Of a stretch of DNA of 23,701 nucleotides, positions 1 through 5,936 are shown in pieces. Origin of the DNA: Actinomycetes bacterium (GTDB taxonomy: Bacteria > Actinomycetota > Actinomycetes > Actinomycetales > Dermabacteraceae); the NCBI GenBank assembly GCA_023389045.1, contig JAEWEZ010000166.1:1-23701 (forward strand), read 5' to 3'. The notes beneath the pieces were generated by a model. That model was not told the DNA's origin. It searched no databases and was given only the letters and a program-made list of their open reading frames with translations. The stretch's first letter is position 1. Every line of letters begins with the position of its first letter. The position numbers and the translations under genes were made by a program.

Positions 1-43
1 GGATAAATCGGATGGGTAGGGGGTTGTTGAGGGTGGGCTGGGG

Positions 44-1210
44 CTAGGGGCTGGAGGAGAGACCAGGACCGGCGGCATTGCCGGACGTGGCGCAGGATGG
101 ATCGCCGTGAAGGGTGGGTGGAACCTCGAGCAGCTGCCCGGGGTAGATCAGGTCGGGGTCGGCTCCAATCACGGGACCGTTCGCGCGATGCAGGATCGGC
201 CAGCACCGAGCGATAGCTTCGGGATTGTCTCGACCGGGGCCGAGGAGGTCATCGGTAATGCCCCAGAGGGTCTCGCCTTCGCGCACCGTGTGGGTGCGTG
301 GGGCGCTCTCGGAGGTATGCGCGCGGGATGCCTCACCGCGGGACGCCGCAGAAGCGGCAGGAGAAGAGCTAGGCGAAGGAGCTGCGGACGGGGACGGCGA
401 GGTGGTCATCGAGGAGGCAGGGGAGAGCTCGCCCTGTGCAGCGGCAGCTGTGTGCTCTTTCTGCGGGGATCCCCAGCCGAGCGGAGGGAGGTCCTCTGCC
501 GCATCAGTGGGCTCGCCGCTGCCCCATCCCAGTGGCGGGAGGTCGGCAGCATCATCGGCGGGATTGCCCTGGCCCCAGCCGTGCGGAGGGAGAGGCTGAG
601 GTTCAGGGGAGCCCCAGCCCAGTCCAGGCAGGTCCGTAGTCTCCATGGGCTGCGGGACCGACCCCATCCCTAGCCGTCCCACGCCAGGGGTGCCGGTGTC
701 GACGTCGGGCTGTGAGCCGTACTGCTGAGTGTCAAGGCCGGGGCTGCCCGGGGAAAGAGGTTCTGTGTTGTAGCCGGCGAGTCGGCCGACGGCAGCCGGA
801 ACGGGCCCCTCGGACATAAAGGGAGGGGTGGCGGTGGGGGTAGCGCTGAGGGGTGGACTGAGTACCAGGGCGGTGGTTGCCGTGATCATGCCCAGCCCCA
901 CCTTGCGTGCCAGGCGGGGCGCCAGCACTGCGAGAGCACGGAAGGCGATCCGCGAACTGCGCGAGGCGGGCCCGCCGAGCTGCACGATCACGGCCAGAGC
1001 CCAGATCACGCAAAGGTAGAGGCAGGCCAGGGCGAGTGCGAGAGCGGCGGAGGCAAGCACCCAGGAGGTGAGCGAGGTCAGGCCGATGGTTGCGTTGGCA
1101 TTGGAGGCCAGGGACAGACCGAGTAGCACGGACACAACACTGGATGCGGCGGCGCCCGCGCTGGCGGCGGTGCGGCGCAGCGCATCGGCGCGGCGTGGCG
1201 TACTCGGCAT
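44..1210 (-). CDS. Membrane-anchored LysM domain protein with Pro/Gly-Trp-Gly repeats
   Basis: 388-residue protein. The ATG at 1210 is chosen because AGGGAG (1217-1222) precedes it by 6 nt; an in-frame TTG at 1246 has no such support. Residues about 20-38, 47-76 and 105-120 are hydrophobic, so it is probably anchored in the membrane. Residues about 125-305 form a Pro/Ser/Ala-rich linker, probably outside the cell, with four copies of LPxxGWG (194-200, 207-213, 224-230, 241-247). Residues about 307-364 form a LysM module (starts HTVREGETLWGI, ends YPGQLLEVP), a peptidoglycan-binding fold. It is divergent from the next gene and close to SAF/CpaE pilus genes, so a cell-wall role linked to pilus passage is possible but inferred. 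The topology assignment is by eye. Confidence 0.85.
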   Translation of the reverse strand: MPSTPRRADALRRTAASAGAAASSVVSVLLGLSLASNANATIGLTSLTSWVLASAALALALACLYLCVIWALAVIVQLGGPASRSSRIAFRALAVLAPRLARKVGLGMITATTALVLSPPLSATPTATPPFMSEGPVPAAVGRLAGYNTEPLSPGSPGLDTQQYGSQPDVDTGTPGVGRLGMGSVPQPMETTDLPGLGWGSPEPQPLPPHGWGQGNPADDAADLPPLGWGSGEPTDAAEDLPPLGWGSPQKEHTAAAAQGELSPASSMTTSPSPSAAPSPSSSPAASAASRGEASRAHTSESAPRTHTVREGETLWGITDDLLGPGRDNPEAIARCWPILHRANGPVIGADPDLIYPGQLLEVPPTLHGDPSCATSGNAAGPGLSSSP

Positions 1211-1605
1211 GAGTGTCTCCCTGGGGACCTGAAGCGGATAGGTCAACGTTGGCTCATCTGCTCAGGTGCCGACACCGGGACTACAGGGAAGACCGCAACA
1301 CAGATCGTGGTGGCTGCACTGCCAGATCACAGATTCTGTCGTTTGGTGTTGTTTGGCGTCGTTGGCACCTGATTGAAAAGTAGTTGGTTCACTCCCTGCC
1401 CCACAATCCGCCTTCGGTCCCCTCTGGATACCAACAAAAGTGCCGATTTCTCCGGGTTTGGAACTAAAGTGCGAAACCGTGTCGTCAATAACTCCATCGC
1501 AGGTCGAAGGCATTTTCTCGGAAGTACCGGGGATGACGATTCCTCCACAATGAGCCACCGATCGAACGCCCCCACCATGTATCCGCAGCCGGTCAGGAGC
1601 GCCCG
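1211..1605. promoter_or_regulatory. Divergent intergenic region with decamer direct repeats
   Basis: About 395 bp between the LysM gene (-) and the next gene (+). It is less GC-rich than its surroundings and I see no convincing gene; small open frames on the minus strand lack a ribosome-binding site and family resemblance. It must hold both promoters. The clearest structure is a 10-bp-period direct repeat at 1341-1360 (GTTTGGTGTT then GTTTGGCGTC), followed by a degenerate third unit. AGGAG at 1595-1599 is the ribosome-binding site of the plus-strand gene. Confidence 0.5.
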
Positions 1606-2262
1606 ATGACGCGCTTGCGAGCATCTACAGTGACGCCCATGGCACCGAATCCCACGCCGATGATGCCCGAGAGCAACCATTCGATGGAGTCGGATGGTGC
1701 GCGCCCCGATCCAGAGGCACGTCGACTCGACCGACTCCTGCGCGATGTGGAAAGCCAGTTCGCCCATGAGCAAGACCTGGAATTGCGTGCGACCGCCGAG
1801 GAGCTGATGCGCGCAGAAAGCGCACAGGTGAGTGTTCAGGACCGTTTACGGGCCGCCCATGGGCAGATGGTGCAGTTTCTCTTGCGAGGTGGGCAGATAG
1901 AGCAGGGCACGATCACGGTGACGGGCACTGACTGGGTGGAGATCGTGCGCCGTCACGACGGAGCCCGGGTTCTGCTTCCCGGATCCGCGCTTGTTGCGGT
2001 GCAAGACCTACCTCTGCGAGTGCGCAGTGCACCCGCCGATAGAGGAGCCTGCCGCTCCTGGGGCGGGCGCCTACGCGATCTCGTGCGAGACCGTGCCCTT
2101 GTCACGCTCAGCACCTCGGCAGGAGCTCTATGCGGGCGGCTGAGCCGTGTGGGCGCGGACGCCGTGGAACTTGCCGTTGTTCCGACGGGCGAGCGGGCAG
2201 CGCTCTCCGGTGGGCGCATGACCGTGCTGCTCGCACAGGTGAATAGCGTCATCGTGCACTAA
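1606..2262 (+). CDS. Conserved actinobacterial protein with two Sm-like-looking beta modules
   Basis: 218 residues. The ATG at 1606 has AGGAG 6 nt upstream. No enzyme motif, signal peptide or membrane segment is seen, so it is probably cytoplasmic. Residues about 35-85 are charged and helical. Two beta-rich modules follow, about 88-135 and 164-218. Both have the pattern hydrophobic strand, short turn, G-x-I/L strand, then D-x-V-E-I/L strand, resembling small Sm/SH3-like barrels. From memory, proteins of this architecture are frequent next to the HTH and SAF genes of actinobacterial pilus loci, but no function is known to me. A role in RNA or protein binding would be speculation from the fold guess. 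Confidence 0.75.
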   Translation: MTRLRASTVTPMAPNPTPMMPESNHSMESDGARPDPEARRLDRLLRDVESQFAHEQDLELRATAEELMRAESAQVSVQDRLRAAHGQMVQFLLRGGQIEQGTITVTGTDWVEIVRRHDGARVLLPGSALVAVQDLPLRVRSAPADRGACRSWGGRLRDLVRDRALVTLSTSAGALCGRLSRVGADAVELAVVPTGERAALSGGRMTVLLAQVNSVIVH

Positions 2263-2283
2263 AAACACTACCGTGCACTAAAA
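2253..2283. repeat. 12-bp direct repeat over the stop codon
   Basis: CGTGCACTAAAA occurs at 2253-2264 and again at 2272-2283 (period 19). The first copy contains the TAA stop of the upstream gene, so the gene end has been partly duplicated. Confidence 0.8.
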
Positions 2284-2293
2284 CGCCCTGGCG

Positions 2294-2335
2294 CACTCAG
2301 CCTTCCGCAGCGCCCACTCAGCCTTCCGCAGCGCC
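2294..2335. repeat. Perfect 21-bp tandem duplication
   Basis: The 21-mer beginning CACTCAGCCTTCC occurs at 2294-2314 and 2315-2335 with no mismatch. The second copy abuts the TAA stop (2336-2338) of the convergent HTH gene. It looks like a recent slippage or short duplication in the convergent gap. No clear hairpin or T-tract was seen. Confidence 0.85.
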
Positions 2336-2557
2336 TTAGACCTTGTGGCGCTGTTCCTCCTTCGCGAGGCTGCTGGCAGTTTCGGCGTAACCGCGCTGGA
2401 TGTAGGAGTCGAGTTCGCTCAGTTCCACTCGCCACTGTCCGCGGCCACCTACTTTGATAGCCCGCAACTGACCAGAACGCACCAGTGCGTAGGCCTGCGC
2501 CGAAGAGATCGACAGCATCTCTGCCACCTCTGACAGCGGCACGAAACGAGTGTGCAT
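2336..2557 (-). CDS. Excisionase/BldC-type helix-turn-helix DNA-binding protein
   Basis: 73 residues from the ATG at 2557, which has AGAGG 7 nt upstream; an in-frame start at 2596 is less likely. Residues about 5-53 form a winged HTH of the MerR/excisionase type: LSEVAEMLSISSAQAYALVR is the HTH, and IKVGGRGQWRVELSELDSYI is the wing and following helix. The small basic single-domain form is that of BldC/AlpA-like regulators. Known BldC proteins bind direct repeats cooperatively. It is convergent with the Sm-like gene and divergent from the SAF/CpaE operon, so it is a candidate regulator of this pilus block. Copies of a decamer motif lie in its own leader (2556-2588) and in the upstream promoter region (1341-1360). 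Confidence 0.85.
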   Translation of the reverse strand: MHTRFVPLSEVAEMLSISSAQAYALVRSGQLRAIKVGGRGQWRVELSELDSYIQRGYAETASSLAKEEQRHKV

Positions 2558-2588
2558 CTGGTGTCCTCTCACAACATCGTCTGGTGTT
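2556..2588. promoter_or_regulatory. Decamer repeats in the HTH gene leader
   Basis: ATCTGGTGTC (2556-2565) and GTCTGGTGTT (2579-2588) match the decamers at 1341-1360, giving a consensus RTYTGGYGTY. They cover the start codon and leader of the HTH gene. Autoregulation is inferred. Confidence 0.35.
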
Positions 2589-2857
2589 GGGAGCAAGTGT
2601 GGCAGAGGGAAGCCGCCTGTGCCGAGGGATCAGAAAAAATGTGGATAAGCTAAGTTTTTGCCCTTGACCTGCGAAGAGTCTTGTTTTTGTGGATAACGGC
2701 GGATGGTGAGACCCCTCGGGGACGGCGGCAAAAGCCAGTTATCCACATTGTGAGGGTGGGGGAAGATCCGCCGTGTCGAAAACCGCTAACCTCCCCAGCG
2801 AACCCGCATCTGGCGGGCCCAGCACGGCTCTGCGTGAGCCGAACCCAGGAGGAGAGC
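2558..2857. promoter_or_regulatory. 300-bp divergent promoter region, HTH gene and SAF/CpaE operon
   Basis: No gene is seen here. The region has an A/T-rich core (about 2633-2696) and the three DnaA boxes listed separately. A TTGACC at 2664-2669 could be a -35 element for the plus-strand operon, but no well-spaced -10 is convincing. AGGAGGAG at 2847-2854 is the ribosome-binding site of the SAF gene. Confidence 0.55.
2640..2747. promoter_or_regulatory. Cluster of three perfect DnaA boxes
   Basis: TGTGGATAA at 2640-2648 and 2688-2696, and its reverse complement TTATCCACA at 2739-2747. All three match the classical DnaA-box 9-mer exactly. The second and third are convergent and extend to a 10-bp inverted match (TGTGGATAAC / GTTATCCACA). 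The last box ends 110 nt before the SAF start codon. No dnaA, dnaN or other origin gene is nearby, so a regulatory or DnaA-titration site is more likely than an origin. Confidence 0.7.
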
Positions 2858-3496
2858 ATGAGCACCACCCCCGTGATGCGTCTGCGCCGCCCCCGGTGGA
2901 AAGACCCCCGTCTGATCATCGGAGTGGTTTTGGTTTTGGCAAGTGTCTTGCTCGGCGGGCTCCTGGCCGCCCGGATTTCCGGCACCACAACTGTTCTCGC
3001 CGCGCGTGAGCCGATTGTGCCCGGCCAGCAGATCACTGCCGAAGATCTCATTGCCGTGGAGGTGCGGCTCGGAGATAGCGCCGGGGCATACCTTGAATCA
3101 GCTGCGGATATCCCCGCCGGTACGGTTGCGACCCGCACCGTCGACAGCGGTGAACTGCTGCCGCGTTCGGTGCTCGGGCAGCCAGAAAGCGTTCCACTGC
3201 GGCCGCTCATGATTCCTGTGGACTCCAGCATTGCCCAGTCGATTCGTCCGGGCTCCGATGTGGAGCTGTGGCATACCCCGGAAGGAGACGCTGAAAGCAG
3301 CGGCACCGAGGCCGTCGTGCTGGTGGATCGGGCGGTGGTGCGCCGCGTCGACGAAGGCAGCTCTCTCGGAATGCGTTCGATGGCAGTTGAAGTTCTGATC
3401 CCGCGGGAGAAGCTGCCCGAGGTGTTGCAGGTGCTCGCCGCCAAAGGCCGCCTCGATGTGATCGGGATTCCCGGTGCAGGGGAGGCATCCTCATGA
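2858..3496 (+). CDS. SAF domain protein, CpaB/RcpC-like pilus assembly factor
   Basis: 212 residues from the ATG at 2858, preceded 3 nt away by a strong AGGAGGAG. Residues 1-15 are basic and cytoplasmic, about 20-40 form one membrane segment (IIGVVLVLASVLLGGLLAAR), and the rest should lie outside. Residues about 46-110 form a SAF domain (VLAAREPIVPGQQITAEDL, then IPAGTVATRTVDSGELL), the fold of CpaB/RcpC and of FlgA. The remaining region resembles the beta-rich CpaB C-terminal part. It is the first gene of an operon and overlaps the CpaE-like gene by ATGA, which supports a role in the Tad pilus. Precise function in Gram-positive bacteria without a secretin is unknown. Confidence 0.85.
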   Translation: MSTTPVMRLRRPRWKDPRLIIGVVLVLASVLLGGLLAARISGTTTVLAAREPIVPGQQITAEDLIAVEVRLGDSAGAYLESAADIPAGTVATRTVDSGELLPRSVLGQPESVPLRPLMIPVDSSIAQSIRPGSDVELWHTPEGDAESSGTEAVVLVDRAVVRRVDEGSSLGMRSMAVEVLIPREKLPEVLQVLAAKGRLDVIGIPGAGEASS

Positions 3497-4803
3497 TCGA
3501 GGTTGTGCTGTGCGCTTCCGGGCGCGATGAAGTGCGGATCGTGCACGATCTCGCCCACTATCCCGGTGGTGGGGTCCGTGTGGTTCGACGCTGCGCCGAT
3601 CTGGCAGAAACCCTCGCCGTGGCAAGCTCCGGGATCGGCGATGTTGTTCTCGTGGACCTGGACCTTCGTGGCCTGGGAAGGGAACACCTGGCAGACCTCC
3701 TGCACAACTGTGCCGTGGTCGGTTTGCATCGTCAGGAGAATGTGGCGGCAACCGGTTTGGGGCTGAGCCGCCTCGTTCCCGTGGACGCTGATATCAGCGA
3801 TGTGGTTGAGGCTCTGCGCGGTGCGCTTGATGATCGTGCCGAACATGGCGGGGGATTCCTCCCGGAGGCGCCGGAACCGGAAGAGGCAAGCCGCAGCGGA
3901 CGGATGATCGCCGTCTGGGGACCGGTTGGCGCGCCGGGGCGCTCAACCGTGGCCGTGAACCTCGCCGCAGAAGCCGCCGCAGCGGGAACTCCAACCGTCC
4001 TGGTTGACGCTGATACCTACGGTCCATGCCTCGCCCAGATGATCGGGGTGCTTGAAGAGAGCCCCGGAATCGTCGCAGCGTGCCGAGCAGAGGACCGCGG
4101 CACCCTTGACGCCACCACCCTGAATGGGTTGCTTGATGAAGTGCGCCCCTCACTGCGTTTGCTCACCGGGATTGGTGTGCCGCGGCGCTGGGCGGAGCTG
4201 CGGGTGCATGCACTCGACGGGCTCTGGAAGCGTCTGCGTGCCACCTCTGCGCTGACGGTGGTGGATGTGGCCGGCGTGCTCGAAGAAGATGAAGACCTGA
4301 GCTACGACACCCTTGCGCCCCTGCGCAATGCTGCCGCCACCACCGCGCTGCACCGGGCCGATGCGGTGATCGCGGTGGTGAGCGCAGACCCGGTGAGTAT
4401 CACTCGGCTTCTTCGTCAGCGTGAACGTCTGGAGGAACTTGGTGCCACGCAGCTGCACGTGGTGGTGAACAGACTCGCGCCACCGGTTTCCGAGGCGCGT
4501 CTGCGCGATGTCATTGCGTCGCGGCTTCCACTGCGCAGCTTGACCGTGCTTCCGGAGGACGGACCGTCCTGTCGTACCGCGCAATGGGAAGGATCGATGC
4601 TGTGTGAGACGGCAGGGCGCAGCGCACTGCGGCAGGCGCTGCGGGAGTTGGCACTGTCCGAGGCCGTGCTTGGAACCTCGCCGGTGACGCCTCCTCTGGC
4701 AGAAAACGGTGCGTCGCGCCCGGGCGAGCCGCCACAGCACTCTCAGCGTCCGCCGGCAACGCATCGACGTGACGGTGCCTGTCGGATCCGCGCCGCACGC
4801 TAA
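3493..4803 (+). CDS. CpaE/Ssd-like P-loop ATPase of the Tad pilus system
   Basis: 436 residues; the ATG overlaps the stop of the SAF gene (ATGA). Residues about 1-110 resemble a degenerate receiver-like domain (VLVDLDLRGLG near 52-62). Residues about 137-385 form a ParA/MinD-type domain: P-loop GPVGAPGRST at 143-152, VLVDADTYG at 169-177 and VVDVAG near 257. The P-loop lysine is replaced by Arg150, which I recall as usual in actinobacterial CpaE-like proteins, so ATP use may differ from MinD. The last 50 residues are a Pro/Arg-rich tail ending in a degenerate tandem repeat. CpaE proteins position the pilus machinery, and mycobacterial Ssd has been linked to septation. TadA, its expected partner, lies about 12 kb downstream. 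Confidence 0.85.
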   Translation: MIEVVLCASGRDEVRIVHDLAHYPGGGVRVVRRCADLAETLAVASSGIGDVVLVDLDLRGLGREHLADLLHNCAVVGLHRQENVAATGLGLSRLVPVDADISDVVEALRGALDDRAEHGGGFLPEAPEPEEASRSGRMIAVWGPVGAPGRSTVAVNLAAEAAAAGTPTVLVDADTYGPCLAQMIGVLEESPGIVAACRAEDRGTLDATTLNGLLDEVRPSLRLLTGIGVPRRWAELRVHALDGLWKRLRATSALTVVDVAGVLEEDEDLSYDTLAPLRNAAATTALHRADAVIAVVSADPVSITRLLRQRERLEELGATQLHVVVNRLAPPVSEARLRDVIASRLPLRSLTVLPEDGPSCRTAQWEGSMLCETAGRSALRQALRELALSEAVLGTSPVTPPLAENGASRPGEPPQHSQRPPATHRRDGACRIRAAR

Positions 4804-4858
4804 AGGACGCACCGTGCTGCACGTTAAACGACAGATCGTGCTGCACGCTCATGAGAGC
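4787..4858. repeat. Degenerate 24-bp tandem repeat over the cpaE-like stop codon
   Basis: Three units of exactly 24 bp (4787-4810, 4811-4834, 4835-4858). GCACG recurs at 4795, 4819 and 4843, and CGTGCTGCACG is shared by units two and three. Units one and two match at 17 of 24 positions, two and three at 14 of 24. Unit one contains the TAA stop at 4801-4803. Confidence 0.65.
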
Positions 4859-4903
4859 TCAGCGGGAAAGAACCTGCGGCCCAGGGGATGAGAAGATTCG
4901 CTT

Positions 4904-5344
4904 ATGCGCATCTTCCTGCCCCTGACCGCTGCTGACCGCTCGGCCCTCACCACCGGAGCCACCCGCCTTGCCCTCGATGAAGGGCGCCTCGCCTGGGCAG
5001 TGACCGCGGAGGCACGGGCAGACCTCAACGGTGACGAGGAGGATCTGGAGTACGAGGCCATGCAGGACGCTGTGCACGTAGCCCTGACCGCCGCCGCCCC
5101 CGATCAGCGGATCATGATCCTGGCCGGAGACGTTCCCACCGGTGATGTCACCTCCGGGCCGGAAGAAGCAGGGCTTTTCGGATGCCGCCTGCAGCGGCCG
5201 AGCACCCTCCGCCTGGCCAGCATGCATGTCAGCGAACTGACCGCTGCCGGGCACGAGGCTTCCGATACCGATCCGGGACTTTTCTGGTTCGACGCGAGCG
5301 AGGCCGCCGATGCTCTGGAGAGCCTCGACCGTGGCCCGCGCTGA
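4904..5344 (+). CDS. Conserved actinobacterial protein, probably DUF6912
   Basis: 146 residues, small, acidic and soluble. It starts MRIFLPLT and has an LAWAVTAEARADL strand-helix, a GDEEDLEYEAMQDA helix, an RIMILAGDVP strand and a TLRLASMHVSEL segment. This order matches my memory of the actinobacterial DUF6912 family, whose function is unknown. No catalytic motif is evident. AAGATT (4893-4898) lies 5 nt before the ATG and there is no good Shine-Dalgarno sequence, so the message may be leaderless. The gene is convergent with the DUF2505 gene, with only 2 bp between the stop codons. Confidence 0.7.
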   Translation: MRIFLPLTAADRSALTTGATRLALDEGRLAWAVTAEARADLNGDEEDLEYEAMQDAVHVALTAAAPDQRIMILAGDVPTGDVTSGPEEAGLFGCRLQRPSTLRLASMHVSELTAAGHEASDTDPGLFWFDASEAADALESLDRGPR

Positions 5345-5346
5345 GA

Positions 5347-5859
5347 TCAGCCCTCTGCCGGGAACCGTTTAGCGTAGGCGGCGGCCGCCTTCTCCTCACG
5401 TCGCAGAATCTTTCCAACATACGGCGCTGCGGCGCGTTCCAGACGCCCGCCAATCAGCGGCACCTTCGCGACCATGTCACCGTCCACGGTGATCCGTGCC
5501 CCGTCGGCCCCCACAGCCTCGAGCCGCATCGTGCCCGTCATAGAGGCCGGCGTGCCTTCAACCACCAGACGGGTGCTGCCGGCACGGGACCCGTCGGCCC
5601 CTGGTGCCTGCCAGCTCTGCTCCTCCGTGATCGTGACCGAGGAGCCGACGAAGGGGCGCGCCACATCCGGGATCCCCTTGGTGGGCATCACCAGCGTGGT
5701 CGTGACGGTGAAGGCACCAGCCGGCTCGCCCGAGACGTTCGAGCGGGCGCTCGTGGCTCCCAGAGCCTCGGCCCGTACTTCGGCATAACGCGGATCGGCA
5801 TACATGGCGCAGACAGCGTCAGGCGACAGGGGAAGGGACAGAGTCTCGGCTACTTTCAT
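5347..5859 (-). CDS. DUF2505 family protein (START/SRPBCC-like fold)
   Basis: 170 residues. The ATG at 5859 has AGGAG about 5 nt upstream. The sequence begins MKVAETLSLPLSPDAVCAMY, as in START/polyketide-cyclase-like proteins, followed by alternating beta strands (AFTVTTTLVMPTKGIP, VTITEEQSW) and a long C-terminal helix (ERAAAPYVGKILRREEKAAA). This matches the actinobacterial DUF2505 family. SRPBCC folds bind hydrophobic ligands, but no ligand is known to me here. No signal peptide or membrane segment is seen. It is divergent from pdtaS across 77 bp. Confidence 0.8.
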   Translation of the reverse strand: MKVAETLSLPLSPDAVCAMYADPRYAEVRAEALGATSARSNVSGEPAGAFTVTTTLVMPTKGIPDVARPFVGSSVTITEEQSWQAPGADGSRAGSTRLVVEGTPASMTGTMRLEAVGADGARITVDGDMVAKVPLIGGRLERAAAPYVGKILRREEKAAAAYAKRFPAEG

Positions 5860-5924
5860 GACAGCTCCTCCAGCTCGGATACCTCTACCCTACGGTGTCC
5901 CTGCTGGGGGCACTCAGCACTGTC

Positions 5925-5930
5925 TATCCT
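5925..5930 (+). promoter_or_regulatory. Probable -10 box of leaderless pdtaS
   Basis: TATCCT ends 6 nt before the ATG at 5937 and there is no Shine-Dalgarno sequence. The spacing fits transcription starting at or next to the A of ATG. Confidence 0.45.
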
Positions 5931-5936
5931 TGACGC

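Noticed and set aside
1..43. Sequence left of the LysM gene
   Set aside because: Too short, with no recognisable gene end, hairpin or repeat.
1262..1773. Two minus-strand open frames of 120 and 148 codons in the LysM upstream region
   Set aside because: They overlap each other and the well-supported gene at 1606, and lack recognisable motifs and ribosome-binding sites.
2640..2747. Possible chromosomal or plasmid replication origin based on DnaA boxes and an A/T-rich stretch
   Set aside because: No dnaA, dnaN, rep or par origin genes are adjacent and the region is a compact promoter gap with few boxes; a regulatory or titration site is the simpler reading.
3919..3948. CpaE-like P-loop without its lysine taken as a broken gene
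   Set aside because: The rest of the domain is intact and, from memory, Arg in this position (GAPGR[ST]T) is common in actinobacterial CpaE-like proteins.
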